Assembly: GCA_003956705.1 (NCBI GenBank) | Contig: QZCP01000335.1 | Location: 232,275-296,274, forward strand | Direction: 5' to 3' | DNA: 64,000 bases | From: Brevipalpus yothersi | Lineage: Eukaryota; Arthropoda; Arachnida; Trombidiformes; Tenuipalpidae | Shown: in pieces, positions 21,318 through 29,830 of the stretch | Layout of the letters: the number at the start of each line of letters is the position of its first letter | Position numbering within the stretch: the stretch's first letter is position 1 | Notes under the pieces: model-generated | Databases searched by the model: none | Seen by the model: the letters and a program-made list of their open reading frames with translations, nothing else | Told to the model about the DNA's origin: nothing | Program-made: the position numbers and the translations under genes

Positions 21318-21480
21318 CTCAGTGTTTACGCCCATGATCTTCACTTGTGTTCATGATTTTGAGTCTACTGGTACAGTTTGAATATTTCAGTGAACAAGAA
21401 CTTTAAGCCCAAAATCATTCAGATTCTTTTATTTTTGGTGTTTGACAGTTGAAAACTTTCTCCAACTGATTTCGTTGAAA

Positions 21481-22905
21481 ATGTACTGTTTTCTTCTGTT
21501 GGTTCTTATTTCTTTCGCCGATTTGTCCTATCCAACCGACATACCAAGTGTAAAAAATGATTTGGTCACCTCATTGCCCGGTATTGGGAAGATTCCTTTC
21601 GATCTCTACTCCGGATATCTTGATATTGATGGTGGAAAACATTTTCACTATGTGTTTGCGGAAAGTATGAACGACTCAGATAATGATCCTCTGGTTTTGT
21701 GGCTCACCGGTGGACCTGGTTGTAGTTCTCTATTGAGTTTTTGGAGTGAACAAGGCCCTTTCAGATTCGACCGGCACAGTGGAGATATCACCATGAACGA
21801 TTATGCCTGGAACAAAGTTGCAAATATGATATTTCTGGAATCTCCTGCTGGTGTTGGATATTCGTATTCTGAATCGAAAAATTACACCACCGATGATGAT
21901 CAAATTTCTTTGGACAATCTGAATGCTGTGAAAGCATTCTTTGAGAAGTTTCCACAGTTCAAAACAAACAAATTTTTTGTGACTGGTGAAGGATATGCTG
22001 CTAATTGGTTAGCAACATTATCAGTTCGCTTATTAGATCAGCCAAATATGAACTTTGAAGGATTGGCAATTGGCAATGGTCTTTTCGATAGTGAATCATC
22101 ACTGTTTCCATCTTTATCCTCTAGTTATCATCATGGAATACTTCTAAGGCCCTATTGGGAAAGTATCGTGAAGAGTTGTAACTGTCCTGCTCTAGGTCCA
22201 TGTGATCTCCACGCTAATTCTGAATGTGAAAATGCTGTATATTTTGCGGTCCTCTACTTAGTAACTTGGATGAGTGTCATCAATCCTTATGATGTATATG
22301 GTCGATGCGATTTTCCACTATCTAAGAATGAGAGCGATGAATTGTTAACTCCATTTTACCAAAAAAAGGTGAAGGTATTCCAACGAAATCTAGGACAAGA
22401 ATATCCTATACAAAACTCAGGGGGTGCGTTATGGTGTCTGAACTATGAGAAACTCATCGACTTTATGAATCGAGCTGATGTACGAAGTGCTCTGAATATT
22501 CCTGATTCTTCACCCAACTGGTCAGATTGTAGTCGAGATGTGAATATGGGTTATGAGCGAACTTATAAGAATATTCGAAAACAAATACTTCAGGTTCTGA
22601 ATGCTGGCAAGTATGCTATGTTCTACAGTGGTGACACTGACATGTTGTTCCCCTTTGCATCGGCTCGGTGGTTCATTGATAGTTTAGATCTTCAATCGTT
22701 CAGTAATCTTCCATGGGCCGATGATGATGGTCAAGTTGCTGGATGGATAGAACCTTTTGGCCAACTTATGCCCGATCCTCGTGATGTGAACTTCACTCTA
22801 GTGACTGTTCGAGGTGCAGGTCATTTCGTTCCACAATCAAAACCATCGGCTGCCCTGAAACTTTTCAAAGCTTTCCTTGAAAAAAAATTGTATATGTTTC
22901 CATAA
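21481..22905 (+). CDS. Serine carboxypeptidase-like pseudoenzyme E (catalytic Ser replaced by Gly)
   Basis: An intact frame without introns of 474 aa with a signal peptide (MYCFLLLVLISFADLSYP). It has the whole S10 scaffold: SLPGIGKIPFDLYSGYL, GGPGCSSLLSFW, ESPAGVGYSYS, SGDTDMLFPFASARW (Asp387) and GAGHFVPQSKP (His448). Two active-site features are lost. The nucleophile elbow is GEGYAA with Gly171 in place of Ser, and the substrate-carboxylate Asn of NGGPGC is Thr (TGGPGC). In this family Ser is required for hydrolysis, so the protein should be inactive. The undamaged frame, leader, TATA promoter and AATAAA signals (22956-22966) argue that it is expressed and kept for another role, such as binding, decoy or regulation of active paralogs. 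The role is inference; the substitutions are seen directly. Confidence 0.88.
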   Translation: MYCFLLLVLISFADLSYPTDIPSVKNDLVTSLPGIGKIPFDLYSGYLDIDGGKHFHYVFAESMNDSDNDPLVLWLTGGPGCSSLLSFWSEQGPFRFDRHSGDITMNDYAWNKVANMIFLESPAGVGYSYSESKNYTTDDDQISLDNLNAVKAFFEKFPQFKTNKFFVTGEGYAANWLATLSVRLLDQPNMNFEGLAIGNGLFDSESSLFPSLSSSYHHGILLRPYWESIVKSCNCPALGPCDLHANSECENAVYFAVLYLVTWMSVINPYDVYGRCDFPLSKNESDELLTPFYQKKVKVFQRNLGQEYPIQNSGGALWCLNYEKLIDFMNRADVRSALNIPDSSPNWSDCSRDVNMGYERTYKNIRKQILQVLNAGKYAMFYSGDTDMLFPFASARWFIDSLDLQSFSNLPWADDDGQVAGWIEPFGQLMPDPRDVNFTLVTVRGAGHFVPQSKPSAALKLFKAFLEKKLYMFP

Positions 22906-24786
22906 GGCTAAGATGGATGAAGCTTGCCCATTTGATTTTAATTTGTCAGCAAAATAATAAAATAAATATTTGAATCTAATGATTTTGAACAGTAAGTCTT
23001 GAATGAATCATACCGATGAAATGAATAACCTTCTCGAATGAGATCGAGATTTCTCATGAGCATCGTTCTCTCATCAAAATTTTCTATCAATTCCATCTGA
23101 GCATCCAGAATCCTTCATTGGAAAAGTTTTCACAATCTTAACTGATCGGAAATTGGAGACTCGGGTACTGGAACAAAGTCTGCTCACTCTTAGATTACCA
23201 TCCTGTCGATGTTTCTTGGCTTGAAACACAGCCATTTGAATAGTGTTACTTTGTGAAGGTATTCTTCCAAATGGCCCCTTTTTCGGGCCTATTTGACCAC
23301 TAAATTTCTTTTGGAGTCCGCTTTTTCAGAGCCTGTTTTTGAGTTGATGGAATTACCTATCTCTGGACTCATTGCCACAATTGAGATACTATCTGAGCCA
23401 AGATCCAAATGGCAAGATATTCGTACATCGCACATAATATTTCTTTTCCTTCCTATTCTTTCCCTGATTAAGATCACTATTGGAATCTTCAATAAGGGAT
23501 ATTGAAGATTGGATTGGCACTTCAAATCCATATTTTCATATATTTTCGAAAGTATTCAGTAGCCATAATTAATTGAAAGATATATTCAAATGTCTAACTT
23601 TGTTCGCTCTCAGAACAACCAACATTTTCTGAGTATAGTAAACAACAATTAATTAATAAATCTATATCATGGTATTTCAGTGCGAACAGAACTTTGATGA
23701 AGTAAGACTCAAATGGTCCAATTGCATATTTAATTTCATAAAAATGGAGAATGTAGCATGATATTTTGTCATAAAATTATAATCAATTTTAGCTATTCAA
23801 AGAAGGAAAAGTGAAGCTCATCGCGTATCGAGATCACAACTATATCTATTAAATCTATCATGTATTTCTTCTCTCCCCTACTTTGGTATTTACATTGTAA
23901 AGTTACTGTTCCAGAAAGCGGTGAATTGTTCATCTTCTTACTCATAACACTCATGACATCAGAAAAATGACTAAAAATTTTGCAAAATACATATGAAAAC
24001 ACATAAAGCACATATAACACACGAGTAACGATAGCATAACTTATGACGAGAAATGAGAAACAGAGATGAGAAAAAAACTGAATACCCATCTCATCATGTT
24101 CGGATGGAGACCAAAACTTTTAAGGCCACAGAAAGTTGAATTTTAGCCGAAAGTTAGATTCAAATCGCCAGAAAACATTCGAATCATTCCGTGAGATAAA
24201 TTCAGAGTTCGGATTGGTAGAGCACTCTGAATTTATTTCTCAGATCAGTTTAAACAATGAATTACATATGATACAAAAATACAACTGTACAAAACAATGA
24301 TTCATTTGATTGTTTGTGATCATTCAAACAGAACGCTGGTCAAGTAAACTGAAAAATTCGAGTAATGTTTCGATTGATACTCTTCGAATGCACACCATAC
24401 TTGAGAAAATTCTTAGGGGCCTCAATGAAAATGATCAATTCGAAAGTTTATTTTGCAAATTTGAGAAGGTCGAACTGTAATTTATGAGGAATCATGATCA
24501 TTCCTCAGATCTTAAATTTGGTAGAAGATATGCATTCTCGCTGAAACGGAAAGAAAATGAGAGTTGGTGAAATTATATCGACTGGCAAAATCGAAATTCA
24601 TAAATCCCATCATACACCCAAGATTTACTCATGTCACAAGTCCATCATGCCTTGAAATAGACGTATTCAAAAAAATAGCTCGGTTTCCTCATGTAACGCT
24701 TTTTCAACGATATTATCTGACTAAGTGAAAAACCATAGAAGAGAACAATTAGAAGAGTAGAATGAATAATTTTGAGTGCATATTGA
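22906..24786. other. Intergenic region between SCP E and SCP F
   Basis: No supported gene. Positions about 23713-23795 repeat a block found downstream of serpin 2 (12594-12693). Positions about 23795-24786 repeat the region upstream of SCP E. The repeat stops at GCATATTGAGACT (24786), where SCP F coding sequence begins without promoter or leader. Confidence 0.6.
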
Positions 24787-26129
24787 GACTGTAAAAAATG
24801 ATTTGGTCACCTCATTGCCAATGGTATTGGAAAGATTCCTTTCCACCTCTACACCGGATACCATGATATTGATATTGATGGTGGAAAACATTTTCACTAT
24901 GTGTTTGCCGAGAGTATGAACGATCCAGCAAATGATCCTCTGGTTTTGTGGCTTAATGGTGGACCAGGATGCAGTTCTCTAATAGGATTCTGGTTGGAAC
25001 AAGGACCGTTCAGACTCGATCGACTCACGGGAAACATCAGTGTGAATGATTACGCCTGGAACAAAGTCGCCAATGTTATATTCCTGGAATCTCCTGCTGG
25101 CGTTGGATATTCATATTCTGATTCAGAAAACTATTCAATTGATGATGATGATCAAACTTCTTTAGACAATCTCAATGCGGTGAAAGCATTCCTTGAGAAG
25201 TTTCCACAATACAGAGTAAATGATTTCTTCGTTACTGGTGAAAGCTATGGCATCTTCATACCAACATTATCGGTTCGTTTGTTGGATGAGCCTGATATCA
25301 ATTTCAAAGGGTTTGCTATTGGTAATGGGCTTTTCGACTACAAATTGCCGATCGATTCGCAATTTTTTTTACTTATTTCCATGGACTCATCCTAGAGAAA
25401 GAATATAAATCGGTGGTACAAGCTTGTAATTGTTCTGCGGATAGACCATGTGGCTTAGTTGAGAAGATAATATTTACTCCAAACTGTAAGGAGACTTTAC
25501 TGCCATTGATGCCATCACAAGATGATGAAAAATTCAGATTCAACCCATACGATATCTATGGACAATGTGATCCAAAAGAATCCAGATAAATGAGCAAAGA
25601 GTCCCAATTCGATCACATCGAGGTGAATTCTATCAACCAAATTTTACGGCACAAAGAGTCACAGTTTCACTCAGCGAGATTCCAGCCATGTTTGGGCCAT
25701 CAGAATCTCATTGATTATATGAATCGTGCTGATGTGAGATATCTTCCGAACATCCCGGATTCTGTTCAAGAATGGTCAGGGTGCTCCCGGCTTGTTAACT
25801 CAGATTACAACAGAACTTATGAGAGGGTTAAGCCACAAATTCTCCAGCTCCTGAATGCTGGAAAGTACCGTATGATCTACAATGGTGATACCGATTTTGT
25901 CTGCGATTTTCTAATGGCTCGATGGTTTGTGGATGATTTGAACTTGAAAACTGTTAGTGATTCTCGACCATGGATAGATGATGAGGACCAATTGGCTGGA
26001 TCAGTTCAAGACTTCAAAAATCTCAGTCTTGTTACAGTTCGAGGTGCAGGTCATCTTGTTCCAGAATCAAAGCCCTTCGCTGCCCTGAAACTTTTCAAAG
26101 AGTTACTCAAAGATGAACCTTCAAATTAA
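24787..26129 (+). pseudogene. Serine carboxypeptidase F (pseudogene, promoter and leader deleted)
   Basis: Related to SCP G along its whole length. The first coding bases (GTAAAAAATGATTTGG, about codon 24 of SCP E) are joined directly to upstream DNA, so about 0.4 kb holding the TATA box, 5' leader and signal peptide is missing. Further damage: a 2-nt insertion near 24826 (TTGCCAATGG against TTGCCCGG); loss of the Ala codon in the nucleophile elbow (GESYG); a frameshift near 25370 in a T-run; and TAA at 25587. The last 179 codons stay open with NGDTDFVCDFLMARW and GAGHLVPESKP, and are almost identical at the nucleotide level to SCP G. AATAAA lies at 26180. This copy cannot make a secreted carboxypeptidase. 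Confidence 0.88.
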
Positions 26130-27495
26130 AGGTGCCAAAATACACATGTTAATGAGATGATATCGATGATAAAGTCATGAATAAATTCTAATTTAAATAC
26201 TGGCAATGCAAAGTCATCTTCTGTGATTATGATTCCTGAAAATTCTCCACGGGACTCTATAACTCACCATTTCGGACTTATTTTCAGTTTTTCTCGCTCA
26301 TCTGGGGCCCAAACTTTATTCAATCACATGATGCTCAACAAATTATGACAAATCAGCTGTGTATAAGCTATGTCTATATTTTTAACTATGATTCATCTGA
26401 GAGAAATAGTTTTCAAATGTGTCAGAATGCTTGAACAATCAGAAAGAAAATTTTGCAAACGATTCACATCTACAAAAATTTCATCGGAATATCAGCTCCA
26501 GGGATGAAATCTTATAAAGCAGATAAACCAATTTTAGATGGGTTCTCAGACCGGAAGTGCAGTCCTAGGTTTCAGGCTATCTGAAGCTTTTTTTTGTTAC
26601 TCATTCTAGATTATTGAATATTTTCCATATTCACTAATGGCCTCTCGATCATATTTTCCTACTAAATACTTTTTCAAACTCATGAAGCTTCCAATTCTTG
26701 TCTTGAGTCACCAACGTTTTCATCACAATTTTGGGGAGGTGAAAATAATCATGATGTTGATCTGCTTATGTCGACTCGTTCGAAAACTTCCATATTAAAA
26801 TTTTCATTCAGATAATATTGCTCATCAAGCTCGTGGTTTCTGATTCAGAAATATTCCTTCTACCTTCCACAAAAACTAGCTTTCTTCATGTTCTGTTTTC
26901 TTTATGATTGGAGTTCACTGTTGAATAGGATTGGAATAAAAAGAGAAACGAACAGTATTACAGTAAATTTTGTAAATTTCAATTTACATCGGTATTTTTT
27001 TATGATTAATTTTATTAGATCATGATATATTGAACAAACTGTGAGCAATGAGCTACGAATTACTTTGTTTTCGATTTTCAGCCATAATTTGCTCTGTTAC
27101 GCCAATTTTTTTCGAATGAATTAGAATGCAGAAGCAATGAAAAGAAAGCTTCGTTACGATTAGAATGAAAGTTTAGCTTAACAACCGAGTTTTGAACGAA
27201 ATTTGGGAATGCAAATTGCTCAATTTGTGGTCTTTGAGACTAAATGAAAGTTCAGGCACATGAAGTTTCAGTTTTGTTCAAAACTTCTATCGTATAACTC
27301 ATTTTCTGCCATTCTCTCTGAACATTTGTGTATATTGAGGCTTTTATTGCCTAAAGAGCGATTGGATCAACTAGTTTGATGTCTATAAAAACAATTTACG
27401 TGTCTAGCCATGATAATTTCATGTCTGGAATCTAGAATCGGATTTATATTTTCCTCCGAAAATTTTTAAAATGAATCATGAAGGTAAGAATATGT
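26130..27495. other. Intergenic region upstream of SCP G
   Basis: Positions 26130-27260 are A+T-rich with nothing recognisable. From about 27267 the sequence matches the SCP D upstream region, including one copy of the block with AAAGAGCGATTGGAT and TCTAGCCATGATAAT (about 27340-27490). Confidence 0.55.
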
Positions 27496-27503
27496 AGATG
27501 TGC

Positions 27504-27510
27504 TATAAAA
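27504..27510 (+). promoter_or_regulatory. TATA box of SCP G
   Basis: TATAAAA, 172 nt before the ATG, followed by TTTACGCCCATGATCTTCAT, the same leader start as in SCP D and SCP E. Confidence 0.7.
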
Positions 27511-27675
27511 ACCCAGAATTTACGCCCATGATCTTCATTTGTGTTCATGGTTTCTGAGTCTACTGGTATTGTTTAAATATCTCAGTAAACAAGAATTTGG
27601 TGCTCGAAATCATTCAGATTCTTTTATTTTCGGTATTTGAGAGTTGAAAACTTTGTCTGACTGATTCCGTTGAAA

Positions 27676-29079
27676 ATGTACCGTTTTCTTCTGTTGATTC
27701 TTGTTTCTTTCGCCAATCCGTCCTATCTAGCCAACATACCAAATGTGAAAAATGATGATTTGGTCACTTCATTGCCCGGTATTGGAAAGATTCCTTTCGA
27801 TCTCTACTCCGGATATCTTGATATTGATGGTGGAAAACATTTTCATTACGTGTTTGCTGAAAGTATGAACGATCCAGCAAATGATCCTCTGGTTTTGTGG
27901 CTTAATGGTGGACCAGGATGCAGTTCTCTAATAGGATTCTGGTTAGAACAAGGACCGTTCAGGTTCGATCGACTTACGGGAAACATCAGTGTGAATGATT
28001 ACGCCTGGAACAAAGTCGCCAATGTTATATTCCTGGAATCTCCTACTGGTGTTGGATATTCATATTCTGATTCAGAAAACTATTCAACTGATGATGATCA
28101 AACTTCTTCGGACAATCTCAATGCGGTGAAGGCATTCCTTGAGAAGTTTCCACAATACAGAGAAAATGATTTCTTCGTTACTGGTGAAAGTTATGCTGGT
28201 ATTTATGTTCCAACATTATCAGTTCGCCTATTGGATGAACCTGAAATCAACTTCAAGGGGTTTGCCATTGGCAATGGTTATTTTGACGAAAATTTAGGGC
28301 TCGATTCGAAGCTCTTCTTTGGTTATTTTCACGATCTTATTCCAGCGAAAGAATGGAAATCCTGGACACAGGCTTGTAACTGTTCTGCGGCTAGACCATG
28401 TGGCGTAGTTGAAAAGATAAAATCTAATCCAAACTGTAAGAAGGCTTTTCAGCAATTAATATCATCATTGGATGATGTAAGATTCAGATTCAACCCATAC
28501 GATATCTACGGACAATGTGATCCGAAGGAATCCACAGTTATGAGTAGCGAATCATCCTTTCGATTTGATCTCATGCATCTGTTCAAGCGAGTCGCACGAG
28601 GAGAAAAGCCACATCCTCATTCGGTTGACTTAGAGCCATGTTTGAAATATCAAAATCTCATTGACTATATGAATGATGCAGATGTTAGAGATGCTCTCAA
28701 CATTCCCGATTCTGTTCAAGAATGGTTGGAATGTAATATGAATGTGAACATAGATTACAACCGAACATATATAACGGTCAAGCCACAAATTCTCCAGCTC
28801 CTGAATGCTGGAAAGTACGGTATGATCTACAATGGTGATACCGATTTCGTCTGCGATTTTCTAATGGCCCGATGGTTTGTGGATGACTTGAACTTGAAAA
28901 CTGTTAGTGATTCTCGACCATGGATAGATGATGAGGACCAATTGGCTGGATCAGTTCAAGACTTCAAAAATCTCAGTCTTGTTACAGTTCGAGGTGCAGG
29001 TCATCTTGTTCCAGAATCAAAACCCTTCGCTGCCCTGAAACTTTTCAAAGCGTTCCTCAATAATGAACCTCTAAAATGA
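27676..29079 (+). CDS. Secreted serine carboxypeptidase G (peptidase S10, cathepsin A-like)
   Basis: An intact frame without introns, 467 aa from the ATG at 27676, which begins a signal peptide (MYRFLLLILVSFANPSYL). Landmarks are SLPGIGKIPFDLYSGYL, WLNGGPGCSSLIGFW, ESPTGVGYSYS (Thr where B, E and F have Ala), GESYAG with Ser172, GDTDFVCDFLMARW with Asp390, and GAGHLVPESKP with His443. The triad is complete, so it should be an active C-terminal exopeptidase of the secretory, lysosomal or extracellular space. The promoter module (27340-27510) and an AATAAA at 29130 are intact. Its last 275 nt or so are almost identical to pseudogene F, which suggests recent gene conversion or a very recent shared duplication. 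It faces the RhoGEF gene tail to tail. Confidence 0.93.
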   Translation: MYRFLLLILVSFANPSYLANIPNVKNDDLVTSLPGIGKIPFDLYSGYLDIDGGKHFHYVFAESMNDPANDPLVLWLNGGPGCSSLIGFWLEQGPFRFDRLTGNISVNDYAWNKVANVIFLESPTGVGYSYSDSENYSTDDDQTSSDNLNAVKAFLEKFPQYRENDFFVTGESYAGIYVPTLSVRLLDEPEINFKGFAIGNGYFDENLGLDSKLFFGYFHDLIPAKEWKSWTQACNCSAARPCGVVEKIKSNPNCKKAFQQLISSLDDVRFRFNPYDIYGQCDPKESTVMSSESSFRFDLMHLFKRVARGEKPHPHSVDLEPCLKYQNLIDYMNDADVRDALNIPDSVQEWLECNMNVNIDYNRTYITVKPQILQLLNAGKYGMIYNGDTDFVCDFLMARWFVDDLNLKTVSDSRPWIDDEDQLAGSVQDFKNLSLVTVRGAGHLVPESKPFAALKLFKAFLNNEPLK

Positions 29080-29830
29080 AAATGTCAAAATGCACACGTC
29101 AATGTGATAATATTGATAACAAAGTCATGAATAAATTCTAATTCAAATCCTCTCAATGAAAAGTTCTCTCTTACTTAAGATCGAAAAATTTCACCTAATT
29201 TCGTATTAATCTCTCATCTAAATTAGTTGTGGCCGAAAAATCCGCAGTTTAAACGGTTTAAGTGATCAGAATTATTCTCCAACAAATCTGATCACACTGA
29301 GCAGAAATCATCGATAGAAAGCTCAAATCAATTATAGTGTGAGAAACGCGAGAAAAAATGATACATGCCGAGAATTCATGACCAATTGACAAATGTTCTT
29401 TATTTGTTGTTCTTCTTTAATGAAGAGAAAAGAGAGCGAGTTTACAAATGCTACTCATGAAAAGTATATCCAAATATGGAAGAATTCAAGTGTAAATTGT
29501 AATCCCATTTACTCAATTTCCTTTCATAAACATCAGCTGTGGCATTATATTTTTGTTATAGATTTTTTTTCAAATATTTTTTTCTCCTTTTTTGGACAAC
29601 TTAGGGCTCTATAGTGATATCCTCACAGATACTCATTTGATCCAGATAAACATTATTTACATTGAAAAAGTTTGAGGGTTGGCTTCCATATATAAATCGA
29701 GAAAAAAGGCAATAAAGGGAAAGAAGGGATTTGTGTGTAGGAAAAGGAGAAGATAGAGAAAGAGAGAATAGGACAGGAAGAGAATCAAAAAAGAGAATCG
29801 AAATTATTCCAATTAGATGTACACAAGGGT
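29080..29830. other. Convergent intergenic region between SCP G and the RhoGEF gene
   Basis: Holds the SCP G poly(A) signal (AATAAA at 29130 on plus) and a possible minus-strand AATAAA at 29404-29399 for the RhoGEF transcript, which would give a 3' UTR of about 430 nt. No coding frame is supported. Confidence 0.5.

Noticed and set aside
21442..21480. Upstream non-ATG starts for SCP E (21442), SCP D (18345), SCP G (27670) and pseudogene F (24901)
   Set aside because: These are TTG or GTG codons. In a eukaryotic gene the aligned ATGs at 21481, 18258 and 27676, each opening a signal peptide, are the credible starts.
4771..29079. Horizontal transfer of the carboxypeptidase cluster from bacteria or fungi
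   Set aside because: TATA promoters, AATAAA signals, and animal cathepsin A-like motifs (ESPAGVGYSYS) fit an animal family; absence of introns alone is not enough.
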